Shown piece after piece: positions 33,858-42,969 of a stretch of DNA of 64,000 bases. Origin of the DNA: Selenomonadaceae bacterium. GTDB lineage: Bacteria; Bacillota; Negativicutes; Selenomonadales; Selenomonadaceae. How positions within the stretch are numbered: the first letter of the stretch is position 1; each line of letters opens with the position of its first letter. Location: NCBI GenBank assembly GCA_017515635.1, contig JAFWFO010000044.1:1-64000 (forward strand), in the 5' to 3' direction. The notes under the pieces were generated by a model, which did not search any database, had not been told where the DNA came from, and saw nothing but the letters and a program-made list of their open reading frames with translations. The position numbers and the translations under genes were made by a program.

Positions 33858-34922
33858 TCACCTCGCATAACGTTTCAAGACCGAATGACGCGCCTTGAAA
33901 ATATTTTCGTCGAGTTGCGCGGGCGACGCAGATTTTAGCGTCGGTGTCATGCCGAAATTTTTTTCGCCGCAATCGACTTTCACCCAATCGAAGCCCGCCG
34001 ACTCCGCGATAAACAAAAATGCCCGTTCAATCGCGTGAGCAATCGTCCCGTCGACTTGTCCGCTTTCTTCGGGGAAATCGTCGAACGTCAAGCCGCAATC
34101 AAGCAACGGCGCAAGAGCTTTCGGCTTAAACCAAAACATTGAGCCGGCAGGAAATTCGACGAGATGACGGCTGTCAATTTCAATCCCCAACCCGCGCAGA
34201 AATTTTTGCGTCGCGAAAAAATTTTCGCCCCAATTAATCGAAACGCGAATCGGATCAAAATATTGCGGAAAAACCGCGCCGATTTTTTCACGCGCCAAAA
34301 TGTTCAAAATGCCGCCGACAATTTCGGGACTGCCAAGCAAGTTGTGGTAAAGATGTTCGCGCCAACCCGCCAGACGTTTTTCGTTGTGCGGAGATTTTTT
34401 GCTGTGCAAGTGAACGCAGGCATCATAATTTTCATAAACGTCGCGAAAACCGACGAACGCCGGAGCAATGTCGCGCCCGCGATTAGGAAAAATTTTCACC
34501 GTGACGCGTCCTTTGTCGAAGTCGGAAAAAATTTTTTCGATGTCGGATTTTTTTTCGGGCGAAGTCGTCGAAATATAAACGTCAAGCGAAGTCGGCACGT
34601 TGAGCAATAAAGTTTTCAACTCGTCGGCAAGTTCCGGATAAAAAATATGGACAATCGCCGCAAGTTTCAGCTTGACGGGTTCAATCGGATAATCGAGCGG
34701 AATTTTCAGCGCGAAATCATTTTCTCGTTTGAGCTGAACAAAATCTTCGTAGCCGTTCATCTTTAGAAAAATCGCGTCGCCGCAATCTTCGCGTTCGGTT
34801 TTGTGGCGCAGGTTGTAAAAAATAAATTCGTAAATGTCGGGGCGATTGAGCGCGCAATAATCTTCAAACGGGCGGACAAAATTTCTGCCGATAAAACTGC
34901 GAACGGTGCGATACAGGCTCAT
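33858..34922 (-). CDS. Rhamnan synthesis protein F-like glycosyltransferase
   Basis: The 354-residue product matches the RgpF family. It has VKLKLAAIVHIFYPELADEL near 80, then LDVYISTTSPEKKSDIE, the VKIFPNRGRDIAPAFVGF segment near 140, YDACVHLHSKKSPHN near 165 and EFPAGSMFWFKPKALAPLL near 240. RgpF-like proteins take part in rhamnose-rich cell-wall polysaccharide or O-antigen synthesis. It overlaps the larger glycosyltransferase gene upstream by 4 bases and precedes rqcH by 5 bases, so the three genes form one unit. Confidence 0.85.
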   Translation of the reverse strand: MSLYRTVRSFIGRNFVRPFEDYCALNRPDIYEFIFYNLRHKTEREDCGDAIFLKMNGYEDFVQLKRENDFALKIPLDYPIEPVKLKLAAIVHIFYPELADELKTLLLNVPTSLDVYISTTSPEKKSDIEKIFSDFDKGRVTVKIFPNRGRDIAPAFVGFRDVYENYDACVHLHSKKSPHNEKRLAGWREHLYHNLLGSPEIVGGILNILAREKIGAVFPQYFDPIRVSINWGENFFATQKFLRGLGIEIDSRHLVEFPAGSMFWFKPKALAPLLDCGLTFDDFPEESGQVDGTIAHAIERAFLFIAESAGFDWVKVDCGEKNFGMTPTLKSASPAQLDENIFKARHSVLKRYAR

Positions 34923-37084
34923 GGCGTCTTCACCCCGTAAAGTTCGAGATATTTTTCGGCAACGCGTTCAATCGAAAATTTTTCGGCAACTGTTTCGACG
35001 CGGCTTGAAATTTTTTCGTAAGCAATTTTATCGTCGGCAAGCGTGCGCAGAATTTTCGCAAGCTCATCGACGGGAACTTTTCCGTCAACCAAATCGAAGA
35101 CAATGCCCGCGTCCTCAACCATTGCGGGAACTTCGCCGAGATTCGAGCTGACGACGGGACGCCCCGCAAAAAAGCTGTCGATAATCAGCAACGGAAAACT
35201 TTCGCCCGCATATTCGCTGGGAAGTAAGCCGATATCCGCCGCCGCAAGATAATCGCGCACGTTGCTTTTGAAGCCCGTCAGATGCACGAATTCGGGGACA
35301 TTGCCGATTAATTCGTCGTAAACTTCGCCCGCGCCGACCAAAATCAAATCGATTCGCCGCCCGCCGAAATTGTTCGCCAAAGTCACAGACTCAATCGCCG
35401 CAAGCCAACCTTTTTGCGGAATGGCACGGCTCACCACGCACGCGACAAAAGAATTTTCGGGTATATTCAAATCTGCGCGGTTGACGGGATTTATCGGCAG
35501 ACGTTCCAAACCGTTGCCGAGTTTATGAAAAATTTCTTCGCGCCCGAAATTGTTTTCGCGGAACGGAATCAAATTTTTGTCGGCAATGTAAACGAACGCC
35601 GAAACGGATTTTTTCACGCGCTCCAAAATTTTTCGCAGATAAGTTTCGTCCGCCGCGTCATACATGCCGTGCAAAGTTACGACGTGCCGCAAATTTTTAT
35701 TCTGTTCGACGACATAACTTGCCGCCGCGTCAACTGCTCCGTGGTGCGTGTGAATCACGTCGATTTTGAATTGTTCGACGACCTCGGCAAGCCCGCCTGT
35801 TTCGTTCAGCCGAATCAACGGCACGTCGGGATTTAATTTTTTGCGCACGTCGGGCAACTCGTCGGACATTTGAAAATCCAAAACCGTCACCGCAAAACCA
35901 CGCCGCGAAAGTTCGTTGGCAAGCGTCAACGGAAAAGTTTCGCCGCCGCCGATACTCATCGCGAAAACGCCCATCAAAATATTTGGCTTGCGTGCAACGT
36001 GACGAATTTTTTCCGCGTCGAAAAGATTTTCCGTCCCGTGACTGCGTGCGTGCTCCTCAAGTTGCTTGAAGTGCGCGGCTTGAATTTCGTCGGGCACACG
36101 GAAATTTTTCGCGACAAATTCGGCAATGCGTTCGTGCTCCGAAAAATAACGCGGTTCGTCCTGAACTTTCAGCGACGTGCTTTTTTGGTGAACGCGATAA
36201 AAATTCGTGGCTTGCGGCGTGTAGTAAACGCAACCGCCTTTGATAACGTCGAGATAAAATGCCCAGTCGCCGCAAAGTTTCAACTCATTCCAAAGCTCCA
36301 AAATTTCCGCATGAAAATTTTTCGGGCGACGGAAAATAACGCCGCTGACGTTCGGGATAATATTTTTGACGCCGAAACCGTTTGCAACGAATTCTGCGGC
36401 AGTCACGGAAAAATTTTTCTTCCGGTCAAAAGCCGGCACGTCAAGCAGATAATCTTCCGTCGTGAAAATTTTTTGCCCGTCTTGAATAAAATCCGTGCGA
36501 CAAAAAGCAAGTTCAATCGAATCATCGGCGAAGGCGGGCACCAGCTCCGACAAAAAATTTTTCGCGCTGAAATCATCTGATTCGGCAATCCAAATCAGTT
36601 CGCCGCGTGATTCGGAAATGCCGCGTTGCCACTGCTTGAAGACGCCGCCGGAATTTTTTTCGTTGACGATAAGCCGCGTGTTGTCCGCGTGAAGTTTTTG
36701 GAACTCGCGCAGAATTTTTAAGCTGTCGTCGGTCGAGGCGTCGTCGAGCAAAATGACTTCAAAATTTTTATATGTCTGCTTGTAAATCGTTTCGAGTCGT
36801 TCGCGAAGATAGGGCGCGTGATTGAAATTCGGCACGACGATTGACACGAGCGGCGAAAAATTTTCCCGCGTGACGAGCGTCCGAAAATTCACGGCGGCGG
36901 AAGATTTTTTTCCGCGACGCATGGAAGCTTTCAACAGCGCAGATTTCGCGGCGGCCTTTGTCGGCAAAAAAATTTTTCTGTGGACGGTCGGCAAATTTTT
37001 CGCGCAAAAATTTTCGACGCTTTTAACCAGCTTGCGAACGGTCGAGCCGGTCAAAGCGCGATAAATTTTCATCGGTAAGCCCAA
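34919..37084 (-). CDS. Two-domain glycosyltransferase (GT2 fused to GT4)
   Basis: The 721-residue product joins two enzymes. Residues about 75-330 form a GT2 (GT-A) domain with PLVSIVVPNFNHAPYLRERL, ILLDDASTDDSL and WIAESDDF, the DxD-like motif. Residues about 365-715 form a GT-B domain of the GT4 type with GVFAMSIGGGETFPLTLANE, VIHTHHGAVDAAA, VSRAIPQKGW and LLPSEYAGESFPLLIIDSF. No membrane segment is present. TTG 37084 has GAGGTG 7 bases upstream, better than the internal ATG. Together with the RgpF-like protein it probably builds a cell-surface glycan. The donor sugars are not predictable. Confidence 0.87.
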   Translation of the reverse strand: MGLPMKIYRALTGSTVRKLVKSVENFCAKNLPTVHRKIFLPTKAAAKSALLKASMRRGKKSSAAVNFRTLVTRENFSPLVSIVVPNFNHAPYLRERLETIYKQTYKNFEVILLDDASTDDSLKILREFQKLHADNTRLIVNEKNSGGVFKQWQRGISESRGELIWIAESDDFSAKNFLSELVPAFADDSIELAFCRTDFIQDGQKIFTTEDYLLDVPAFDRKKNFSVTAAEFVANGFGVKNIIPNVSGVIFRRPKNFHAEILELWNELKLCGDWAFYLDVIKGGCVYYTPQATNFYRVHQKSTSLKVQDEPRYFSEHERIAEFVAKNFRVPDEIQAAHFKQLEEHARSHGTENLFDAEKIRHVARKPNILMGVFAMSIGGGETFPLTLANELSRRGFAVTVLDFQMSDELPDVRKKLNPDVPLIRLNETGGLAEVVEQFKIDVIHTHHGAVDAAASYVVEQNKNLRHVVTLHGMYDAADETYLRKILERVKKSVSAFVYIADKNLIPFRENNFGREEIFHKLGNGLERLPINPVNRADLNIPENSFVACVVSRAIPQKGWLAAIESVTLANNFGGRRIDLILVGAGEVYDELIGNVPEFVHLTGFKSNVRDYLAAADIGLLPSEYAGESFPLLIIDSFFAGRPVVSSNLGEVPAMVEDAGIVFDLVDGKVPVDELAKILRTLADDKIAYEKISSRVETVAEKFSIERVAEKYLELYGVKTP

Positions 37085-37099
37085 AACATTTCACCTCGG

Positions 37100-37184
37100 T
37101 TAAGCTGTAAGCTTATGAGCTTTAAGCTTTAAGGAAAAACTTTTTACCGCTCAAAGCTTAAAGCTTTAAGCTCAAAGCTAAAAC
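37100..37184 (+). repeat. AGCTTTA-type 7-base repeats forming an inverted repeat, locus 1
   Basis: Two blocks of 7-base units (variants of AAGCTTT and AAAGCTC) face each other across AAAAACTTTTTACCG and could form a long imperfect hairpin. The element lies in the 5' leader of the minus-strand glycosyltransferase operon and just upstream of the second Hsp70 operon. Related copies occur at 37880, 52141 and 62020. Confidence 0.7.
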
Positions 37185-37194
37185 TTCGCGTCGA

Positions 37195-37223
37195 AGAATA
37201 AACAAAAGCCCGTGCAAAGTCAA
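37195..37223 (-). promoter_or_regulatory. Sigma-A-type promoter for the glycosyltransferase-rqcH operon
   Basis: On the minus strand TTGACT (37218-37223), a 17-base spacer and TATTCT (37195-37200) lie about 110 bases before the first start codon. The transcript leader would include the AGCTTTA repeat block. Confidence 0.55.
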
Positions 37224-37241
37224 CAATGTTTCGTCGGCGTC

Positions 37242-37270
37242 TTGTTCAAATGAAGTTTTTCTGATAATAT
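37242..37270 (+). promoter_or_regulatory. Sigma-A-type promoter for the second Hsp70 operon
   Basis: TTGTTC (37242-37247), a 17-base spacer and TAATAT (37265-37270) lie 27 bases before the TTG start of the GrpE-like gene. It diverges from the glycosyltransferase promoter at 37195. Confidence 0.6.
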
Positions 37271-37296
37271 CGTCGACAGCGAAAGGAGGCAGAACT

Positions 37297-37875
37297 TTGG
37301 ACACGCAAACTGAATTCGACGCCCAAGAAAATTCGGCGTCGGAGCAAAATCAAATCGCGGCGATGCTGGAAAAAATCCTCGACCTGCAAAATAAAAATTC
37401 GCGGCAACTGGTGCAGTCCCTGCGCGAAAACGTGAACTTTCAAAACCAAGTGCGCCAAGGAATGCAACGCGAACTTGAAACGCTCAAAGAGCAACAGCGC
37501 GGCGAACAGCTCACGCCGATTTTAAAAGCAATCGCGACGGTGTACGTTGAATATAAAAAAATTTTGGCGGACGAAGCCGTCCCGAGACGAACGCGGCGCA
37601 CGTTATCGCTTTTGTTCGATGAACTCGAAGACATTTTGGCGGAATATGACGCGGAAGTTTTCACGTCGGAAGTCGGCGAAGCGCGGCGGCCGTTGCTTAC
37701 GAAAATCGTCAACACAGTCATGACGGGCGATAAAAATTTGCACAACACGATAGCCAAAAGTCGGCGCCCCGGCGTCATTCGCAACGGGCGACCGCTTTAT
37801 CGCGAATTCGTTGACGTTTATGTTTTTGATGCGTCGGCGGGCGGCAAAAAGTCCGAAGCTGTTCGTTCGGAATAA
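37297..37875 (+). CDS. GrpE-like protein of the second Hsp70 operon
   Basis: The 192-residue product has an acidic start, a long coiled coil (about 15-75, ILDLQNKNSRQLVQSLRENV and on), a helical bundle (LTPILKAIATVYVEYKKILA, RTRRTLSLLFDELEDIL) and a final domain with SRRPGVIRNGRPLYREFVDV. This order (coiled coil, bundle, beta-wing with a closing NGR...V-V motif) recalls GrpE, though identity is low. Its place immediately before an Hsp70 gene supports an exchange-factor role. TTG 37297 has AGGAGG 8 bases upstream. It is flanked on both sides by AGCTTTA inverted repeats. An unrelated coiled-coil protein remains possible. Confidence 0.55.
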   Translation: MDTQTEFDAQENSASEQNQIAAMLEKILDLQNKNSRQLVQSLRENVNFQNQVRQGMQRELETLKEQQRGEQLTPILKAIATVYVEYKKILADEAVPRRTRRTLSLLFDELEDILAEYDAEVFTSEVGEARRPLLTKIVNTVMTGDKNLHNTIAKSRRPGVIRNGRPLYREFVDVYVFDASAGGKKSEAVRSE

Positions 37876-37879
37876 AATC

Positions 37880-37944
37880 TTTTAGCTGTAAGCTTTAAGC
37901 GGGGCGCATTTTCCTCAAAGCTTAAAGCTCAAAGCTCAAAGCTA
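37880..37944 (+). repeat. AGCTTTA-type inverted repeat, locus 2
   Basis: The blocks TTTTAGCTGTAAGCTTTAAG and CTCAAAGCTTAAAGCTCAAA face each other around GGGGCGCATTTTC. The element sits in the 90-base gap between the GrpE-like gene and the Hsp70 gene, and it closely resembles locus 1 on the other side of the GrpE-like gene. Confidence 0.7.
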
Positions 37945-37965
37945 TCACAAAGGAGACAATATTAT

Positions 37966-39591
37966 ATGAGCACATACGGTATCGATCTCGGTACAACTTA
38001 TTCTTGCATTGCACGGCTGGATTCAAACGGCAACCCCGAAGTCATTCGCAACAACGAAGACGACTCGAACACCGTGGCGAGCGTCGTTTTTTTTGAAAAT
38101 GCAAACAACGTCGTTGTCGGGCAGGCGGCGAAAGAAAACGTCGAAACTGACGGCGATCGCGTCGTTCAATTCGTCAAGCGCGAGATCGGCAAGCGTGATT
38201 CCCGCGTCTACGAATTCGACGGCAAAACTTACACGCCCGTTGAAATTTCCGCGTTGATTTTGACGCGGTTGAAAAATTTGGTTGAAGCGCAGGGCGGCAC
38301 GATTGAGGATGTCGTTATCACCGTGCCCGCGTATTTCGGTTTGGAGGAACGTTCCGCGACGAAACAGGCCGGCGAACTTGCGGGCTTGCACGTCTTGAGC
38401 TTGATTAACGAACCGACGGCGGCGGCGTTGAGTTATTGCGCCCGTCAATTCCAAGAAGACCGCACGATTTTGGTTTACGACCTCGGCGGCGGCACTTTTG
38501 ACGTGACTGTTGTCAAAATGTCCATGTCGCAGAACGCGGCGGGCAACGACGTTCAGAAAATCACCGTGCTTGCGACCGGCGGCGACGACAGACTCGGCGG
38601 CAAAGATTGGGACGACAGACTTTACAATTACATTTTGCACGCCTGTTGCGACGAAAACGGCTTGACGCCCGAAGAAATTGAGGCGGAAACTCGTCAAGAT
38701 ATTCGCTCCAAAGTCGAAGAGGCGAAACGCAAACTCAGCAAAAAACAATCCGCCAAAGTTCGTATCGACGTAAACGGAGCGCGCACGGAAATTACCGTTA
38801 CCCGCAAAGATTTCGAGAACATGACCAGCGACATTGTTGCAAAGGCTATGAACTTCGTTGACGCCACACTTGAAAAAGTTCCCGCAGAAGCGATTGACAC
38901 TGTGCTTTTAGTCGGCGGCTCAACTTACATGCCGATGATTAAAAATGTCGTCGAAGCGAAATTCCCCGGCAAAGTTCAGCAACACGACCCCGATCAAGCC
39001 GTTGCGAAAGGCGCGGCGATTTACGCGAGCATGTTGGTTGAGGAAGTCGGCTCACCTTCCGCAGGCGACGAAACTGCGGGCGGCGAAACTTCACATGCCG
39101 AACAGCTCACGTCGAAATTTACCGTCGAAGATCAGACGCCGCGTTCATTCGGTCCCGGCGTCGTCGACACCACTGCCGCCAAGCATAAATACGTTTTGGA
39201 AAACTTCATCAAAATCGGCGAGAAAATGCCCGCAGTCTTCACGAAAACTTATTACCCGCTTGAAGACAATCAGGAACGCGTTTTGCTCCGTGCCTTTGAA
39301 AATCGTTCGACGGACGACACGTTGATTCCCTGCGTTGACGAAGACGGCAACCCGCAAGCGACCGACCCCGCGCATTACGTCAAACTTTTGGGCGAACTCG
39401 TCGTTAATCTGCCGCCGAACACAAGCCGCGACACGCCGATTAAAGTCACGTTCAAAGTCGACGCGTCCGGCGTGCACGTCGAGGCAATCAACACCAAGAC
39501 CAACGAAACTTTTGAAACTTTCCTGCGCACAGAATCCGACATTGACGTTGAGCGCAGTGCCGTTCACCAGCTCCGCATTTCGTCCGACTGA
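37966..39591 (+). CDS. Second Hsp70-family protein, lacking the lid
   Basis: The 541-residue product has a full Hsp70 ATPase domain: YGIDLGTTYSCIARLDSNG at the start, TVPAYFGLEERSATKQAGEL near 120, [11 protein letters not shown] near 143, [17 protein letters not shown] near 165 and VLLVGGSTYMPMIKNVV near 305. Residues about 365-540 hold a shortened, diverged beta substrate domain with PPNTSRDTPIKVTFKVDASG. The helical lid and acidic C-terminal tail of DnaK are absent. An insertion of small residues (SPSAGDETAGGETS) precedes the substrate domain. AAGGAG lies before the ATG. It sits between the GrpE-like and J-like genes, so it is a specialised Hsp70, not a second DnaK. Confidence 0.9.
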   Translation: MSTYGIDLGTTYSCIARLDSNGNPEVIRNNEDDSNTVASVVFFENANNVVVGQAAKENVETDGDRVVQFVKREIGKRDSRVYEFDGKTYTPVEISALILTRLKNLVEAQGGTIEDVVITVPAYFGLEERSATKQAGELAGLHVLSLINEPTAAALSYCARQFQEDRTILVYDLGGGTFDVTVVKMSMSQNAAGNDVQKITVLATGGDDRLGGKDWDDRLYNYILHACCDENGLTPEEIEAETRQDIRSKVEEAKRKLSKKQSAKVRIDVNGARTEITVTRKDFENMTSDIVAKAMNFVDATLEKVPAEAIDTVLLVGGSTYMPMIKNVVEAKFPGKVQQHDPDQAVAKGAAIYASMLVEEVGSPSAGDETAGGETSHAEQLTSKFTVEDQTPRSFGPGVVDTTAAKHKYVLENFIKIGEKMPAVFTKTYYPLEDNQERVLLRAFENRSTDDTLIPCVDEDGNPQATDPAHYVKLLGELVVNLPPNTSRDTPIKVTFKVDASGVHVEAINTKTNETFETFLRTESDIDVERSAVHQLRISSD

Positions 39592-39677
39592 AAAATTTTG
39601 GGCTTGGTAACTAAAACACGTGACACGATTGACATTCCCGACGACAAATAATTTTTCTACACTGAGGGGGATTGAGT

Positions 39678-42600
39678 TTGGCGAAACGAAATATTTTTGA
39701 AATGCTCGGTTTGGAATTTGATCCTCCCGACAACGTGAAAAAAATTCGCGCAGCCTACGAGAACTGGAAAAAACGCTTGACGACGGAGCAGAATACGACC
39801 GTCGACCCTGCGCGGCTTGCGGAAATTCGCGCCGAATTACAGATGGACAGTTACATTTCGTTGACGATTGAAAATCCGCGTTTCCGTCAACAGGAGGCCG
39901 AATCACTCAAGCGACAACGCGTCGAAGAATTGCGACTGTATATCGACATTCAGCGCGGCGACATGTCCGGCACGTTGCAAGTCAATCAATCGCAAATTCG
40001 GCAGGTGCGCGACAAGTTGCGGCTGAGTTTGCCGACAATCGAGGCGACTTACAAAGAACAGGGCTTTGAAATAAAACCCGTCAAAAACACGCAAAAAATT
40101 TTGGCGGCACTGAACGCTTTCTTTTTGGCTGATTCGGTCATGGAGGAACTGCGCAAAAATTTTGTCGCGTTCCAAAAAATTCCCGACGCAAAAAATTTCC
40201 CGTGGTCTGCCGACGTGCACGACCTTTACGAGCTGGCTTTTTATATCGAGGGACAAATTGAGCCGTCGCCGGATTTTTATCGTCGACGTTCGACGGACGA
40301 TTTGCGCGAAATTTTCCGCGAAGAGGCCAAAAAAGTTTCCGCGCCGATTCCGCAATGGCAGGCGATTAAAGCTTTGCTTAATTTGGCGCAGGCGCAAGTT
40401 TTCAGCACGGACGATAACCGTTTCAAGTACGACCATTCGTTGAAGATTGAAACGCTGTCGGATTTTTTCGCGAAGATAAAGACCGCGCCCGAACTTTTCA
40501 AACGCGATCAATATTTTGCCGACAACTGCATTAATCGCATTCGTCGCACGTTCCCGAACTTTTTAAACTACGAACTCAGTGCCGCGCTTTACAACAAGGC
40601 GGCGGGTTTGTTGAAAAATCCTTACGAGTCCACGGGCGACATCGGCGAAAGTACTTTTTGCGTGACGTGCGCAAACTGCGGCGCGTTTGAAAATTTCCGC
40701 ACACGCGAAGAGGCCGAACGTGCTCACTGCAAAATTTGCGGCGAAAATTTTTTCATCGAGTGCCCGAAATGCGGCAAGAAAATTCCCGCGACTGCCGAAC
40801 ATTGTACCGCGTGCGAATTTTCTTTCGTCGAGCTGAAAAATTTTTCCAAGTACATTGCCGAAATGAATTCTATGCTTGACCTTGTCGAACAGGCGCGTTC
40901 CGCCGATGAAGATGTTCACCTTGTCACGGCGCGAATCATTGAGATTTTGGCTCAAGCGCGAATTCTCAAGCCCGAATCGCACGAACTGAAAAAAATCGAA
41001 TGGCGAATCAACAAGACTTCCGCCGAGCTGAAAAAACGCGAACTTTATTCATGGGCAGAAAAAAAGTTGCCGAGCTTGTCGATTGCGCCCGCCAAAGCCG
41101 TCAGCGATTGCATTGAAATTTTGCGCAAGATTAAAGACTACAAACCCGCGCAGGACAGATTGCGTTTAATCACACCGAAAAATCCGCCCGTGCTGATTGC
41201 CACGTTGCGTGAAAATTATTCTTCCGTGCAGAGTGCGCCGCCGACAATCGGGAAAATTTCCGTAAAAGCGAAGTCGACGGGAGCTTCCGCGAACGATGGC
41301 AATTTAATCTGCAATATTTCTTGGCAGGCACCAAACGATTTGGGCATAACTTACACGCTGATTCGCAAGATTGACGGCATTCCGAAAACTTTCCGTGACG
41401 GCGAACTTTTGGTTGAGAACACCGACAAGCTTGAATTTGTCGACACGGAAGTTAAACCCGGCGTACTTTACGGCTACGCGGTTTTTGCCACGCGATTGGG
41501 AACTTTTTCTTCGCCGACAACAACGACTGCCGTGCATTACAGCGACCTTGATGAGAAAAAATTAATCGCCAAAACCGAAGACGGTACGTGTAAATTTATT
41601 TGGCGGCTCCCGTCCGAAAATTGTTTGGGCGTGCGAATTTTGCGAATCGATAGCGCGGGCAAATCTGTCATCGTCGCCGAATGCGAACAGAATTCTTTCG
41701 TCGACAAGCTTGTCAAAAATCGCAAGCAGTATCAATATCGTCTGCAATGCGTTTACTATTCCGCCGAGGACAACGCCACGAACAATGAAAAATATTTCAT
41801 GCGACAAAACGCCGAGATTGATACCAAGGTTTGGAAGATTGACCGAACTTACAAGTACAGTCACGGCTTGACGGTGAACTTGATGCCCGAACAGCCGCCG
41901 AAAATTGTTGAGAATTTAACTTGCGGCGTGCGCGAAGGTCGCGTAAAATTTGCGTGGAAGTCCACGGGCGATTTCGTGCTTTGGTTCAAAGAAATTCCCG
42001 ATAAAAAAGATCCCGCGCAGATTGAAACCGGTAAAATTTTCGCGGCAGAAAAACTCGACGAACTTTTGGGCAGCGGCGTTGTTTACAAAAAGGCCGAGAG
42101 CGTCGACGAAGCTTGCGAATTTGCGTTGAGCGGCGACAGCGTGAAAATTGCCGTCATCAGCGCGACACGCGATTTGTGTATCGTCAACGAAATTTTCAAC
42201 TGCGCGAACGTGGAGCCTTGCGAAATCGACGCGGAACAAACCAAAGTTGATGCGGGCGTTTTGAAACTTGTTTTAAAATCTGTGCCCGAAAATCTTTACA
42301 TGATTCATTACAAAATCAACACCGGCGACGCCGACGAACTTTATGCCACGGTCGAAACTGCCAAAGCTCGCCAAATGAATCGCATTTACGCGGCGAAGTA
42401 CGCGCAGGATACTTTCATCTCGCAACCGCACATGCCGCAGAAAGAAATTTTCGTCACGGTTATCGGCGAATATAAATTTGCCGACGGGACTGCCGCTTAC
42501 TGCGCGCCGAGTACGCTCACGATAAACAATCGCCCGAAACAAACTATTTCGTATCGGCTGGAGTGGGGCACGAGCGGCATTTTCAAAAAGGAAGCTCACG

Positions 42601-42902
42601 CCAAAGACTGCAAGCTGATTATCGAGAGCAACGCGCACCCGACGCCGAAAATGTTTTTGGTCTGTCGACGCGACGGACATTTAAATATTGAGCTGGGCGA
42701 TTCGGCGACAAAAATTCTCGGCACGATTCGCGAATATCCTAAAGGTTACAGCGGCGGGCGACTCGAAATTGATTTACCAAACGATACGTGGAAAGATATT
42801 TCGTCAGGCACGGTCGTCAAGCTCCTCACGTCCAAAGAAGACGAAGGGCATTTCGACTTGAAAGCGTCGCTCCCCGACAGCTTGACCGTTCCGAAAAAGT
42901 GA
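39678..42902 (+). CDS. Large J-like/zinc-ribbon/fibronectin-III-like protein of the Hsp70 operon
   Basis: The 1074-residue product begins AKRNIFEMLGLEFDPPDNVK and continues KKIRAAYENWKKRL, a J-domain-like helix II and III without the HPD tripeptide. A helical region to about 310 follows. Next are paired zinc ribbons (CVTCANCG, CKICG, CPKCGKKIP, CTACEF; about 330-390), another helical segment, and several beta-rich stretches from about 515 onward. The first of these have the fibronectin-III pattern (ICNISWQAPNDLGITYTLIR, CKFIWRLPSENCLGVRILRI). The start is TTG 39678 with GAGGGGG 7 bases upstream. It may target the adjacent Hsp70 to particular proteins or surfaces. No membrane segment is seen. 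Confidence 0.7.
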   Translation: MAKRNIFEMLGLEFDPPDNVKKIRAAYENWKKRLTTEQNTTVDPARLAEIRAELQMDSYISLTIENPRFRQQEAESLKRQRVEELRLYIDIQRGDMSGTLQVNQSQIRQVRDKLRLSLPTIEATYKEQGFEIKPVKNTQKILAALNAFFLADSVMEELRKNFVAFQKIPDAKNFPWSADVHDLYELAFYIEGQIEPSPDFYRRRSTDDLREIFREEAKKVSAPIPQWQAIKALLNLAQAQVFSTDDNRFKYDHSLKIETLSDFFAKIKTAPELFKRDQYFADNCINRIRRTFPNFLNYELSAALYNKAAGLLKNPYESTGDIGESTFCVTCANCGAFENFRTREEAERAHCKICGENFFIECPKCGKKIPATAEHCTACEFSFVELKNFSKYIAEMNSMLDLVEQARSADEDVHLVTARIIEILAQARILKPESHELKKIEWRINKTSAELKKRELYSWAEKKLPSLSIAPAKAVSDCIEILRKIKDYKPAQDRLRLITPKNPPVLIATLRENYSSVQSAPPTIGKISVKAKSTGASANDGNLICNISWQAPNDLGITYTLIRKIDGIPKTFRDGELLVENTDKLEFVDTEVKPGVLYGYAVFATRLGTFSSPTTTTAVHYSDLDEKKLIAKTEDGTCKFIWRLPSENCLGVRILRIDSAGKSVIVAECEQNSFVDKLVKNRKQYQYRLQCVYYSAEDNATNNEKYFMRQNAEIDTKVWKIDRTYKYSHGLTVNLMPEQPPKIVENLTCGVREGRVKFAWKSTGDFVLWFKEIPDKKDPAQIETGKIFAAEKLDELLGSGVVYKKAESVDEACEFALSGDSVKIAVISATRDLCIVNEIFNCANVEPCEIDAEQTKVDAGVLKLVLKSVPENLYMIHYKINTGDADELYATVETAKARQMNRIYAAKYAQDTFISQPHMPQKEIFVTVIGEYKFADGTAAYCAPSTLTINNRPKQTISYRLEWGTSGIFKKEAHAKDCKLIIESNAHPTPKMFLVCRRDGHLNIELGDSATKILGTIREYPKGYSGGRLEIDLPNDTWKDISSGTVVKLLTSKEDEGHFDLKASLPDSLTVPKK

Positions 42903-42906
42903 AATT

Positions 42907-42938
42907 AGGTGTCAGGATTCTGGTGTCAGGATTTAGGG
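42907..42938 (+). repeat. Tandem GGTGTCAGGATT repeat (period 14)
   Basis: GGTGTCAGGATT occurs twice, 14 bases apart, in the gap between the J-like and GTPase genes. The complementary motif CCTGACACC recurs near 52206-52214 within the FlgN-FlgN gap, in the opposite orientation. Confidence 0.6.
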
Positions 42939-42969
42939 ATGCCTGCACCGCCTACACGGAGGCCTTTAA

